Shown here: one piece after another, positions 29,648 to 39,246 of the stretch
Position numbering within the stretch: the stretch's first letter is position 1
Layout: each line of letters begins with the position of its first letter
Assembly (NCBI GenBank): GCA_963752855.1
Contig: CAVVZX010000036.1
Coordinates: 1 to 64,000, forward strand
DNA: 64,000 nt
From: DATJPW01 sp963752855
Lineage (GTDB): Bacteria; Desulfobacterota; Desulfomonilia; Desulfomonilales; Desulfomonilaceae
Reading direction: 5' to 3'
Translations under genes and position numbers: made by a program
Notes under the pieces: generated by a model
Database searches by the model: none
Told to the model about the DNA's origin: nothing
The model's input: only the letters and a program-made list of their open reading frames with translations

Positions 29648-30025
29648 ATGAATACTCCGATTGGAGGGGCCAAATTGATAAGAGCTAAAATATGGTTCCG
29701 TTGCGCCGCTATGCACGATCCCGTGATGCCCGTGCTGGTTCGACCGGCTGTCATCGGTTGGAAAGCCAAGCAACGTTCCATCGACTTGGTCATCGAACGA
29801 GAATTTACAGGCGAAGAACTCGTCAAGAGAATGAAGGGATGGATCACAGTTGATCCCAAGGCCGCAATACGGATTTTTCAGCAACATGGTCGACTCAAAT
29901 GTTTTGATGATGGGGAACTGGTGGTCGAGGTTGAAGAGGAGTCGAATCTGGAAGCTTTAAAACAAGATCTCAAGACTCATTTCGGCGATCAATGCCATCT
30001 TGAGTCTATCCGTTCTGAAAGCTGA
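29648..30025 (+). CDS. Hypothetical protein, ~125 aa, start uncertain
   Basis: The frame is open from 29510, but the first 46 codons overlap the dacA promoter and look non-coding. I prefer the ATG at 29648 (MNTPIGG); the ATG at 29711 (MHDPVM) is also possible. The protein-like part contains VIEREFTGEELVKRMKGW and ends in ELVVEVEEESNLEALKQDL. I do not recognise a family. The last ~85 bases have a diverged second copy at 40792-40894. It converges on glnB, with only five bases between the stops. Confidence 0.5.
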   Translation: MNTPIGGAKLIRAKIWFRCAAMHDPVMPVLVRPAVIGWKAKQRSIDLVIEREFTGEELVKRMKGWITVDPKAAIRIFQQHGRLKCFDDGELVVEVEEESNLEALKQDLKTHFGDQCHLESIRSES

Positions 30026-30030
30026 TTCCG

Positions 30031-30369
30031 TCAGGATATGGCGTCCGAATCCATTTCTCCTGTCCGGATTCGAACTACCCTATCGATAGTTTCGACTGTG
30101 ATTCTGCCGTCTTCGTTCTTGCCTGTCGCGCCATGAAGGCATATGGACTCTATAATTCGCTCAGCCAATTCGCTCGGCGCCGCGACCTGAATCTTGATTT
30201 TGGGAACCATGCCGGCGGTTGTCGGCGTAGCCCCAAATGTCCGGCCCCGAGTTTGCGCGGCTGTTTGAATCGCTTCCGTAACAGTTATGCCTCCGACGCC
30301 CAGTTCTTCCAACGCTTCTTTAACGTCATCAAGCTTAAAAGGTTTAATTATGGCTTCGATCAAAACCAT
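30031..30369 (-). CDS. glnB: P-II family nitrogen regulator with a non-canonical T-loop
   Basis: The start at 30369 gives the standard P-II beginning VLIEAIIKPFKLDDVKEAL and a normal 112-residue length; longer versions add unrelated residues. The B-loop (GATGKNEDGRI) and C-terminal DRVVRIRTGE signatures are present. The T-loop reads TVTEAIQTAAQTRGRTFGAT and then PTTAGMVPKIK, lacking the conserved Lys40 environment and the Tyr51 uridylylation site. None of the three frames restores the canonical loop, so this is not a frameshift. P-II proteins sense 2-oxoglutarate and ATP/ADP. The partner cannot be inferred because no amtB or glnA adjoins. Confidence 0.8.
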   Translation of the reverse strand: MVLIEAIIKPFKLDDVKEALEELGVGGITVTEAIQTAAQTRGRTFGATPTTAGMVPKIKIQVAAPSELAERIIESICLHGATGKNEDGRITVETIDRVVRIRTGEMDSDAIS

Positions 30370-30751
30370 GATAACGGGTCTTACCTTTGTCCGCAACAAG
30401 CTGCGGTCCGAGCTGCTAGGACGGCAAAATTCCTTATGCCTATGCCATTGACGACCTGGATTATTTGGGGGCTTCACCCTGATATTCTGATAACTTAGTA
30501 CAGATATACATATCGTCGGTCGTAAACCATAATGCACTTACTCCTTCTCGAGTAGAATTTATTTCTTCCGCTGCCATGTCTCTTTGATGAAAATTCCATA
30601 CATTGTGTGCTGCGACTGGAGCCACTTCTGAAGCACAGGACCGATGAGAGGCTATGTCGCCGTCGGCTCCTGCTCGCTGGCCACATTTTTCGCTTGACAA
30701 TCCGGGAGGTCCTGGTATTTGGTATACCACGTCCTCTCTGTGAGAGTGTCA
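30370..30751. other. 382-bp intergenic region between glnB and the GntR regulator
   Basis: This divergent spacer must hold the promoters of both genes. Short open frames exist on both strands but lack ribosome sites and protein-like composition. A TTGACA at 30694-30699 could be a -35 box for the regulator, but no good -10 follows at 17 bases (ATTTGG). The palindrome TGGTATACCA at 30720-30729 is listed separately. Confidence 0.5.
30720..30729. promoter_or_regulatory. Probable operator of the GntR/FCD regulator
   Basis: TGGTATACCA is a perfect 10-bp palindrome 22 bases ahead of the regulator ATG. It fits the TGGT-ACCA type of half-sites bound by FadR/FCD-branch GntR proteins. It would lie at or just past the promoter, consistent with autorepression of the following operon. 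I saw no second copy between 31433 and 31498. Confidence 0.5.
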
Positions 30752-31432
30752 ATGAACATCGCTATTCCCCCTATAGCGCCGCCTGCGAGCCTGGCTGATC
30801 TCGTTTACGATTCCCTCAAGGAATTGATCCTGACCTCGCAAATCGACCCTAGCCAGAAGTTGGACGAGCGGACATTGGCCACACAGCTTGGAATAAGCCG
30901 GACTCCTTTGAGAGAAGCCATTCATCGGCTAGTCGCTGAGGGCTTTCTGCGCGTTGAGCCGCGACGAGGGGTTTTCCTTAATGAGAAATCCAAAAGAGAG
31001 ATCGTGGAAATCCTTTATGTGCGCGCCGCGCTTGAGAGCATGGGGGCTCGGCTTGCCACCAGGCACGTGACCGAGAGGGACGTGGCCGGCCTGAGAGGCA
31101 TTTTTGGTTCTTTCGCCCCGGATACCGTCGAGCGGCAGACAGACGAATTCTCAGTCGCCAACGTAACCTTCCACGAACAAGTACTTGAACTGAGCGGTTG
31201 TTCCAAGCTCGTGGAGCTGGCTTCTCACATTCAGGATCACATGCGTATGGTCCGTATCCTTACTATACGTGCAGGAGGCCGGGCACAGAATGCGCTCATA
31301 GAGCACTTCCAGATTATAGACGCGCTGGAAAATCGCGATCCTGACCTTTCGGCCAGCCGAATGCGGGAACACATCCTGGGCTTGGCTCGCCATGTAGAAA
31401 AAACAGTGGGTCAGTTCCCGTGGGATAAGTAA
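30752..31432 (+). CDS. GntR family transcriptional regulator (FadR/FCD branch)
   Basis: The ATG at 30752 is preferred over 30719 because the latter overlaps the operator. Residues ~15-80 form the winged helix (DERTLATQLGISRTPLREAI, GFLRVEPRRGVFL). Residues ~90-220 form the all-helical FCD ligand domain with metal-binding His residues (NVTFHEQVLELSG, ALIEHFQIIDAL, MREHILGLAR). FCD regulators bind organic acids or acyl-CoAs. The catabolic genes start 66 bases downstream on the same strand, so it is the probable local repressor. Confidence 0.88.
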   Translation: MNIAIPPIAPPASLADLVYDSLKELILTSQIDPSQKLDERTLATQLGISRTPLREAIHRLVAEGFLRVEPRRGVFLNEKSKREIVEILYVRAALESMGARLATRHVTERDVAGLRGIFGSFAPDTVERQTDEFSVANVTFHEQVLELSGCSKLVELASHIQDHMRMVRILTIRAGGRAQNALIEHFQIIDALENRDPDLSASRMREHILGLARHVEKTVGQFPWDK

Positions 31433-31498
31433 CCGGACAAGCAGGAGGATTGAAGGGAAACAAATCAGTGACCCTTAATACGTAGGGGAGACCAGTCA

Positions 31499-33146
31499 AT
31501 GACCACAAACCGAGTTCCCAGAAAAGACTTTATCGTAGCGCGATGCACGAGATCCTGCCCGGCAGGAGTGGATGTGCCGCGTTACATTCGCGCCGTGCGG
31601 ATGGGGAAATTCGACGAGGCCGTCGGTATCGTCCGAGAAAAGATCCCGTTCCCGTTCGTTTGCGCTGACGCGTGTTTTGCCCCGTGCGAAGACGCCTGCG
31701 CTTATCGGCAGTTAGGTGACCCCATTGCCATCCGGGCCCTGAAACGGGTCGCTGTGGACCGGGCAGGGGACAGTTGGAAGAAATTCAAGAAGCAATCTCC
31801 GGCGACAAACAAGAAGGTGGCCGTGATGGGAGCCGGCCCTACGGGCCTCACCGCGTCGTACTACCTTGCCACGCTCGGCCATCAAGTGACCTTGCTGGAT
31901 GAATTCCCGAAACCCGGAGGCATGATGCGCTACGGGATACCCAAGTACCGTCTTCCGGAGGAACGACTGGATCATGATGTGAGAGACATTCTTGATCTGG
32001 GGATCGTCTTCCGGGGCGGTGTCTCGGTTGGCAGAGACATTGGCTTGGACGCACTTATCCGGGATTTCGATGCGGTCATTATCGCTTCCGGCGCTCAGGC
32101 CAGTGCCCGAGTGCCTTTAGACGGCGCTGACAAAGAAGGTTTTTGGTGGGGACTCGAATTCCTGAGAGAGGTGGCGCTCGAAAGGCCTGCTGACATGGGG
32201 AAACGGGTCGTCGTCATCGGTGGAGGCAATGTCGCTATCGATGTGGCGCTGACTGCCGGAAGGCTGGGGGCCGAAGAAGTCAATCTGTTCTGCCTCGAAA
32301 CCCGAGAGGAGATGCCGGCTCACCCATGGGAAATAGCCCTGGCCGAAGACGAGGGAGTGTTTATCAACAACGCCTGGGCCCCGAAGAAGGTCCTGGGTGA
32401 GGACAGAGTCACCGGTCTTGGGTTGAAGCGGTGTGTATCCGTATTTGACGAAGCCTGCAACTTCAACCCGGTTTACGACGATGAGATCACCCATAGAATT
32501 CTTGCGGGTACCGTCATCGCCGCCATTGGACAGGCTGCGGCGCTGGACTTCCTCAAGAGCCAAGACGGGATCAAGGTGCAGGGCAATAGGCTCACAGTTT
32601 CCGATGATGATTTGAGCACCGGTCAACCGGGCGTTTTTGCCGCGGGAGAGGTCGTCACAGGACCGGCCTCCATCATCAGCGCGATTGCTCAGGGGCGCAA
32701 ACTGACGGAATCCGTGGACAGGTACCTGGGAGGGTACAGGCGACATCTCTGAAGTGCTGGCTCCACCGGAAGACGAAGTCTTGATCGATGAGCGTGCGCC
32801 GATTCGGCCGCGACAGGAGATGCCTCATCTGAAAACTTGGGAGCGCAAGGGCAGTTTCGAGCAGGTGGAAAAAGGATTTAGTGACCAGCAGGCCGCTCTG
32901 GAATCATCCCGCTGCCTCGACTGCGACGCTCGTCAGTTCGATGTGGTTGTTAACACTGCGCACTGCAAGGAATGCGGGTATTGCAAGCAGGTCTGCGGCA
33001 TGGACGTTTTTGGTCGTGCGGCGGGATTCAATGCCAAAGGTTACACGCCGATGGAATGCAAATCGTCGGACTGGTGCATAGGTTGCTTAAAATGTTTCTT
33101 TGCCTGTCCGGATTTCGCCATAGATATTCGGGAAAGAAAGGCCTGA
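31499..33146 (+). CDS. GltD-like FAD/NAD(P)H oxidoreductase fused to a [4Fe-4S] ferredoxin domain (frameshifted)
   Basis: The N-terminal Fer4_20-like domain has CTRSCPAGVDVPRYI and CADACFAPCEDAC. Two Rossmann folds follow: VAVMGAGPTGLTASYYLATL for FAD and VVVIGGGNVAIDVALTAG for NAD(P)H. The frame breaks near 32735 (YLGGYRRHL, stop), and the neighbouring frame continues as GTGDISEVLAPPEDEVLIDE. The C-terminus carries CLDC plus two ferredoxin motifs (CKECGYCKQVC and CIGCLKCFFACPD). The joined ~549-residue protein would pass electrons between ferredoxin clusters and NAD(P). It directly precedes the 2-oxoacid oxidoreductase subunits and plausibly is their NAD-linked module, like the PadH flavoprotein of phenylglyoxylate oxidoreductase. 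Confidence 0.85.
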
Positions 33147-33165
33147 CCGGGCGGAGGGTTCAGAT

Positions 33166-34341
33166 ATGAAACGATTCTTGGAGACAGGGAACTTTGCGAT
33201 CACGGAAGGGGCCATCCTGGCCGGCTGTCGCTTCTTTTGCGGGTATCCCATAACGCCGGCCACCGAGCTGGCTGAGGCTATGAGTATGCGGCTCCCCCAG
33301 GTTGGAGGGGTTTACCTCCAGGGAGAGGATGAGTGTGCAGCCATGCACCTGTGCATCGGAGCTTCTCTGGGAGGCATGAAGGCTATGACCGCGACATCAG
33401 GTCCGGGGTTCATCCTTTATGCAGACCCGTACGGCTGGGCGCTTGGGTGTGAAACCCCATTGGTCGTCCTGAATTCAGGCCGAGTGGGGCCGGTTTCGGG
33501 AATCACGGGCGCGCCCGGCCAAGGGGAGTTCTACCTTACTAGATATCCTACCCAGGGCGGCAATTTTGAGGTCGTCACCCTTGCCCCGAACTCGGCCCAG
33601 GAGGCCATGGCGATGGTGGTCGAGTCCTTCTACCTTTCGGAACGGCTGAGGATGCCCATAACCGTCTTAGTCGATCAGCTCATTACTGACGGCTTCGAGG
33701 ACATCAGCGTCCCTGAAAATGAGGCAGAGATGAATGAGATGGGTTATCGTCTGTGGCCCAGGAAATTTCACGCCGGACCCGACTTCTATCCTGCTACAGA
33801 CGCGCTCGACATTCCCCCTGTCCAGATGGGAACCAATTCCGGAGGGTTATGCTCGGATTGGACTCCCACGGAGGAGGGCTACGATATTGAAGAAGTTGAG
33901 GCGCATCACAAGCATTCGTACAGATTGATATACAAAGTGCGCAACAACAGAAACCTCTTCAATCGCCTTTATGAAAAGAAGTACATGGATGATGATCCCG
34001 ACCTGGTTGTTGTCTCCTACGGCACGCCATCGCGCGTGGTCAACACCGCTGTTACCAGGGCTCGCTCTGCCGGATTAAAAGTCGGCGCACTGCGGCTGAT
34101 TAACCTGTGGCCGTTCCCGGACGAGCATTTTTCATTGAAAACTAAGTACTTGGTCGTGGAACTCAACTGGGACGGTCAGTTGGTTCGCGAGGTTCAGCGA
34201 GCTGCTGCAAAAGACTCAAAGGTGCATTTCCTGGGGACATGTGGTGACTTGCCCACGATCCCGGATCTTATGGACACCTTTGAAAAGATTCTCAAAAACG
34301 AGCCCCTGCAACGTAAGGGGTGGGAATTGGAGGCCTGGTAA
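33166..34341 (+). CDS. 2-oxoacid:acceptor oxidoreductase, alpha subunit
   Basis: A complete 391-residue alpha subunit. It begins with the pyrimidine-binding domain (GNFAITEGAILAGCRFFCGYPITPATE, ending in GEDECAAMHLCIGASLGG), then has TATSGPGFILYADP and GQGEFYLTRYP, and a transketolase-C-like domain (VVVSYGTPSRVV, LRLINLWPFP). The family decarboxylates a 2-oxoacid oxidatively to an acyl-CoA with ferredoxin. The insert around PVQMGTNSGGLCSDWTPTEE is unlike typical KorA. Its stop and the beta-subunit start overlap as TAATG. Confidence 0.9.
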   Translation: MKRFLETGNFAITEGAILAGCRFFCGYPITPATELAEAMSMRLPQVGGVYLQGEDECAAMHLCIGASLGGMKAMTATSGPGFILYADPYGWALGCETPLVVLNSGRVGPVSGITGAPGQGEFYLTRYPTQGGNFEVVTLAPNSAQEAMAMVVESFYLSERLRMPITVLVDQLITDGFEDISVPENEAEMNEMGYRLWPRKFHAGPDFYPATDALDIPPVQMGTNSGGLCSDWTPTEEGYDIEEVEAHHKHSYRLIYKVRNNRNLFNRLYEKKYMDDDPDLVVVSYGTPSRVVNTAVTRARSAGLKVGALRLINLWPFPDEHFSLKTKYLVVELNWDGQLVREVQRAAAKDSKVHFLGTCGDLPTIPDLMDTFEKILKNEPLQRKGWELEAW

Positions 34342-35189
34342 TGGAATACTCGTCTACGTCGCTCATAGACAAGTACCTGCGCACCCGCAAGATTCCGAGT
34401 ACGGCATGCTCCGGTTGCGGGCTGGGGATGAACCACAAGATCGTGATCCAGGCCATAGAAGAACTCGGCCTCGATGTGGGTGACATTGTTTGGGGAACAT
34501 CCATCGGATGTGCCGGACGCCAAACCTTTGCCACCTGGAAGGGCGACGGTTTCGCCGGGACCCACGGCAGGGTGTACACAATCGCCAGAGGTCTTCGCAT
34601 AGCCTTGCCGCCGGAGAAGAAGATAATTCTTACCGTAGGTGATGGTGACGCTTTCGGAATCGGGCTGCTGCACCTTATCCACGCGGCCAGGTGTAACGCG
34701 GATATGACGGTCATTGTAAACGATAATCTCGGCTACCAATCCACTGGAGGGCAGTTCGGCTTCACCACGCCCCAGGGAGCGAAGACCGACTCAAGTCCGT
34801 ACGGTATGTTCGAGCCGAATCTAATGAGCCAAGGCATGGACGTTCTGCACATATTAAAGGGCGCCGGCGCGACTTTCCTGGCTCGTCACGTGGCTATGGA
34901 GGGGATGAAGGTCGTAGAGACCGTCAAGAAGGCGATTCTCAATAGGGGTTTATCATTAGTGCACATGCCTTACCCGTGTCCGACGAACTTTGCTGCTCGT
35001 CATCTCGGTTCGCGCAGTCAGGCTGAAATTTATAAATGGATTAGCGATCACGCGTCCCCGATAGGACAGGAAAAAGCGGACACTCTCTGGGCTACAGGCG
35101 TGTGGCACGACGCCAGCAACTCAAGACCGGAATTCTCGGATCACATCTGGGGCTGTGTCGAGAAGATCAGGAGGACAGGCGCGCTATGA
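34341..35189 (+). CDS. 2-oxoacid:acceptor oxidoreductase, beta (TPP-binding) subunit
   Basis: A 282-residue thiamine-diphosphate subunit. The ATG at 34341 overlaps the alpha stop and follows GGAGG; 34320 is an earlier in-frame ATG inside alpha. It has PSTACSGCGLGMNHK (cluster-binding CxxC), WGTSIGCAGR, and the TPP motif VGDGDAFGIG continuing to VIVNDNLGY. HMPYPCPTNF lies in the C-terminal part. The stop overlaps the gamma start as ATGA. The three subunits are therefore tightly coupled. Confidence 0.9.
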   Translation: MEYSSTSLIDKYLRTRKIPSTACSGCGLGMNHKIVIQAIEELGLDVGDIVWGTSIGCAGRQTFATWKGDGFAGTHGRVYTIARGLRIALPPEKKIILTVGDGDAFGIGLLHLIHAARCNADMTVIVNDNLGYQSTGGQFGFTTPQGAKTDSSPYGMFEPNLMSQGMDVLHILKGAGATFLARHVAMEGMKVVETVKKAILNRGLSLVHMPYPCPTNFAARHLGSRSQAEIYKWISDHASPIGQEKADTLWATGVWHDASNSRPEFSDHIWGCVEKIRRTGAL

Positions 35190-35731
35190 CAGACAGAACA
35201 GAAATAGTGGCCAGCGGGTTTGGAGGACAAGGAGTTGTCCGACTGGGGCAGATCCTCGGTGAAGCGGCCGTTAAGCAAGGCCTCCATGTTACCATGCTCA
35301 AGAGCCATGGGACTGAAATGCGGGGAGGGTACGTGCGGAGCCAGGTGGTTCTATCTCAGGACCTGATTGACAGTCCGATGTGCGAAACGCCGGATTACTT
35401 CATCGCTTTGTCTTTGGCCGCGTACAATCGTTTCAAGAATACGGTTCCGGAACATGGACTGATCATCTATGATCCGGCTTTTGTCGAACAGATAGACGAC
35501 ACTCTTCTGTGCAAGCAGAAAGCCCTGCCGGCCAAGCAACTCGCTATTGAAAACTTTGGGAAGCCGATCTTCAGCAACACCATCGCGCTGGGAGCAATGG
35601 CCAAATTGCTTGGAAAGGACCTGGACAAGGAGCTGGTTCTCGAAAGCATCCTGGCAATCATTACCAAATCGCAAGAGGAGAATAGAAGGGCCTTTGAACT
35701 GGGATTCGATTACGTGTCTTCAGGTGTTTAA
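35186..35731 (+). CDS. 2-oxoacid:acceptor oxidoreductase, gamma subunit
   Basis: A complete 181-residue gamma subunit, preceded by AGGAGGA and starting in an ATGA overlap with beta. The family motif is ASGFGGQGVVRLGQILGEAA, followed by KSHGTEMRGG and SNTIALGAMAKLLG. Together with the alpha, beta and flavoprotein/ferredoxin genes it completes a multi-subunit CoA-dependent 2-oxoacid oxidoreductase. A 120-bp gap separates it from the acyl-CoA ligase gene. Confidence 0.9.
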   Translation: MTDRTEIVASGFGGQGVVRLGQILGEAAVKQGLHVTMLKSHGTEMRGGYVRSQVVLSQDLIDSPMCETPDYFIALSLAAYNRFKNTVPEHGLIIYDPAFVEQIDDTLLCKQKALPAKQLAIENFGKPIFSNTIALGAMAKLLGKDLDKELVLESILAIITKSQEENRRAFELGFDYVSSGV

Positions 35732-35851
35732 CCACGCCGATATGGGCGACTGATGATGAAGACAAGGACGAGAAAGACAGAGGACCGTAACGACAGCTTG
35801 AATTGAACGTGGGCTTTCCGGAGCGCGGGTTGGAGAACAGGCGCTCAAAGG

Positions 35852-37676
35852 ATGGATCGGCGATGCGTACAATCAGGGTACCACGTGGATAAATGGGCAG
35901 ACGAGCGGCCGGACAACATTTTTATGGTGGCGCCCGAACCCGGTTTGACCCTCACCTTCTCCCAGTTGCAATCGGGCTGCGTCACGTACGGAAAGCATCT
36001 GCTCAAGCTGGGTTTCAAAAAGGACGACAAGATCTCGTTCATGATGGGCAATAGCTACCAGACGACAAAAATCTTTCTGGCAGCCATGTATTCGGGGTTC
36101 GTGATTTCCCCGCTCAATCTGAACGCTCAACCCTCTCAACTCACATACGTTCTTAACCATTCGGACACAAAGCTGGTTTTTGTCACCGATTTTCAGCACG
36201 ATAGGCTACTCGAATCCCTCGTACCGGTCCAGCGCAATATTGAAGTAATCGTGATCGACAAAAACCGGGAGGAAATCTTCCCCCACGAGGACCTGGCAGA
36301 CTGGGCTTTGCCGGATATCACAGAAGAAGATCCTGCGCTACTCCTCTACACGTCCGGGACGACAGGTCGACCAAAGGGAGCAATCCTTACCCAGAAGAAC
36401 ATGGTTTCGGGGGGACACAACGTAGTAGAGGCTCACCGCCTATCCGCCGACGATACTGGATTGGTGTCCTTACCCCTCTATCACATCAACGCTGAGGTGG
36501 TTTCAGTTATGGCCCCTCTTGTGGGCGGGTCTTCGATTGTGATGCCCGAACGCTTCTCCGCTAGTCAATTCTGGCCTCTGCTGTCCCAGTATCGTTGCAC
36601 CTGGTTTTCCGTGGTTCCCACCATTATCTCTTATCTGGTGAGCGGAACTGACATTGCGGGCAAAGGTTACCATCTTGACCAAATCCGCTTCGGGAGGTCT
36701 GCTTCGTCCGCCTTACCCCCGTCTCTGCACCAAACTTTCGAAAAGAAATTCAATATCTCCCTCGTGGAAACCATGGGGCTGACCGAGATGTGCTGCGCCT
36801 GTTTTCTCAAATCCGATGGATCCTAAGAAACGTAAGTACGGTTCGCCGGGCCGACCGGTGGGAAACGACGCAAAGATCTTCGATAATAAGTGCAGTGAGT
36901 GCGCCACGGGTGTTGTCGGTGAGATCATGATTCGGGGCGACAATGTGCTAAAAGAGGACTACAAGGACCCTGAAATCACCGCCCAGGCATTGGAACCGGA
37001 TGGATGGTTTCATACCGGCGATCTCGGCTATATGGACGAGGATGGGTTTGTCTTCGTCACCGGCAGGCTTAAGGAACTCATCATCAAAGGCGGAGAGAAC
37101 ATCTCGCCACGAGAGATCGATGAGTGCTTGTACGGGCACCCTGACGTGCTCGACGCGGCAGCCGTGGGCATACCTGACGAACATTACGGTGAAGAGATCA
37201 TGGTCTGCTGCACTCTTAAGGCGGGAGCGGCCTGTACGGAAGATCAGTTGCATGAGTATTGTCTCAAGTATCTGGGCAAGTACAAAGCTCCCAAGGTCAT
37301 CAAGTTGTTGGACTACCTTCCCAAGGGTCCTTCGGGAAAGATCCAGCGGCTCCGACTTCCAGCCCTGGTGAATGAACTCATAGTGAAAGATGGCGCCAAC
37401 ATAGTACCCGAGCAAATCGATGAAGTTGTATGCGAACACCCTGCGGTGCTCGATGCGGCTTCGGCGGGTATCCCGGATGAAGAGCGCGGCCAGGAAGTGC
37501 TCCTCTGCTGCACGCTCAAACCGGGCAGCTCCTGCACGGAACAGGAACTGCGAGACTATTGTGTTGACCGGCTAGGAGTATTCAAGAGTCCCAAAATCAT
37601 CAAAGTAGTGCAAAAGCTGCCGAAGGACCCTTTAGGCAGGGTCGAGCGAGCCAGGCTGCCGGACTTGCTTGCCTGA
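35852..37676 (+). CDS. Acyl-CoA ligase (AMP-forming) with a tandemly duplicated C-terminal domain; one frameshift
   Basis: The N-terminal part has the P-loop LLLYTSGTTGRPKG (near residue 170), LPLYHINAE and VETMGLTEM. A frameshift near 36815 splits it; joining LKS to NPMDPKKRKYGSPGRPVG restores the family sequence. The hinge GRLKELIIKGGENISPREID (near 37070) opens the usual mobile C-domain, which ends in the catalytic-Lys motif GPSGKIQR (near 37335). A second copy then follows (NELIVKDGANIVPEQID to DPLGRVER, about 37370-37650), aligned residue by residue with the first. In it the hinge is altered and the catalytic Lys is replaced by Arg. The enzyme would activate a carboxylic acid to its CoA ester. 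The substrate is unknown. Confidence 0.85.
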
Positions 37677-37754
37677 GGAGTTCGCGCCGGGTCTGGGCCG
37701 ACATGGATCGAAATTGTTGCTAACTCCAAAACGACTGAACAGGAGGAGACCACA

Positions 37755-38716
37755 ATGTTTCGTAAGATGTTCATTGCTACGGGCCTTGCGGTATTGGCCA
37801 TGAGCCTCGTGACAGCGGCTGGGGCCCAGGAGAAATTTCCATCTCGTCCCGTTGACTTCATTTGCACATGGGGGGTCGGGGAGGGGCCGATCAGATGGCT
37901 CGCACTCTGGGCAAGCTCGTGGAGCCAATTCTCGGCGTTCCACTGCCGGTTTCCAACAAACCGGGGGCCTCGGGAAACCTGGGCATAACCGATCTATTGG
38001 TGGGAAAGACCGACGGCTACACCATAGCGGTCCTCATAGCTGATACTCTGTGCACTATTCCCGCGGGTCAAGCTCGGTACAAGGTCACTGACATCGAGTG
38101 GCTGGCTCGAGTCCAGGTGGCGGACTCGTTCCTTTTCGTGAATTCCGAGAGCCCGTTCAAAACCATTCAAGATCTACTCAAGCATGCTCAGGCCAACCCT
38201 GGCAAACTGCGAGTGGCGACACTCGGCTTTGGGACTGTCGATGATCTTACAATTAAATACTTCGACAAAATGGGCTATAAGATGACGACTATACCGTACC
38301 CGAAGCCGGGCGAGCGTTACGCGGCCACTCTCGGGGGGCACACGGAAGTGCTGGACCAGCAGGCAGGGGATGTGAAGCAGTACGTGGAGGCCGGCCAACT
38401 CAAGCCTCTGATCATTTTCGCGGAGAAGCGTTACCCTGCTTTTCCGGATGTGCCGTGCTCAGCGGAACTTGGCCTTGACATCCGCCTCCCACAGTTCCGC
38501 GGGATTGTAGCGAAGAAGGGGCTGCCGGCAGACCGCAGCAAGATCCTGTCAGAGGCGATACGCCAGGGAATGGAGACTCCGCAGTGGAAGAAGTTTGCTG
38601 AGGAGTTTTATTGTCGCCCCGACAGCTACTTAGGGCCACAGGAGTTCACAAAATGGGTGAAAGAAGAGGCGGCGGCAATGGATCGGCTGGTGAAAGAATT
38701 CGGCCTGCGAAAGTGA
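37755..38716 (+). CDS. tctC: TctC-type tripartite tricarboxylate transporter substrate-binding protein (frameshifted)
   Basis: A signal peptide (MFRKMFIATGLAVLAMSLVT) is followed by the TctC start FPSRPVDFICTWG. The frame is lost at a G run near 37871. One extra G would give GRGGADQMARTLGKLVEP and continue to the end at 38716. Typical blocks are VSNKPGASGNLG, DIEWLARVQ and IPYPKPGERYAATLGGHTEV. The ~321-residue protein would bind a carboxylate in the periplasm and deliver it to TctBA encoded next. GAGGAG precedes the start at a suitable distance. Confidence 0.87.
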
Positions 38717-38723
38717 AAGGCTG

Positions 38724-39234
38724 ATGAAACTTGTCAGGATTGCAGCGGGGCCAGTTGTCGGCATCATACTCTCGATAGCGCTCTACTTTCAGTGCGCGAG
38801 GTCTGGACGAGATCGTACCGCCTGGCCAGCTTGGCCCCAGCTTCTGGCCGCGAATGATTCTCGTGGGCCTCGCTCTCGCTTGCGCTGCTAAACTCCTCGT
38901 TGACCTGCGTTCCGCCTACGCCGGCGGTGGATACCGGCGTGACGGCCCGGCCACCTATTTCCCGGACGAAGCTTTTCTCTAGCATCGGGCTCATCCTTCT
39001 GTACATGATACTGGCTCCGGTTATAGGGTTCGCTCTCGCTACCGCCGGGTTCATCGCGGGCTTCATGTGGGTCTCGGGATCAAGGTCCATCCCCATGATC
39101 GTTGGTAATGTGGCTGTCGGAACAGTGCTGCTGCTCTATGTTTTGGTCAAGTTCGTGTACTGCCGTTACCGAAGGGTGAATCGGTGTTTGAGACTTTCAC
39201 TCTCGCGCTCTATCGGGCGCTCCATCTCTTCTAA
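38724..39234 (+). pseudogene. tctB: TctB-type small membrane subunit (at least three frameshifts)
   Basis: Starting at 38724 (MKLVRIAAGPVVGIILS), coding similarity jumps among three frames. It passes to LGPSFWPRMILVGLALACAA near 38790, to LFSSIGLILLYMILAPVIGF near 38970, and to LPLPKGESVFETFTLALYRA near 39160, with the stop at 39234. The order and length (~170 residues, four hydrophobic segments) fit TctB. It is more likely a poor sequence patch than a decayed gene, because the tctC and tctA remains flank it in the correct order. Confidence 0.7.
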
Positions 39235-39246
39235 AGGAGCAGACGC

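Noticed and set aside
30461..30798. Open frames on both strands in the glnB-gntR spacer
   Set aside because: No ribosome sites, no protein-like composition, and they overlap the operator and the regulator start.
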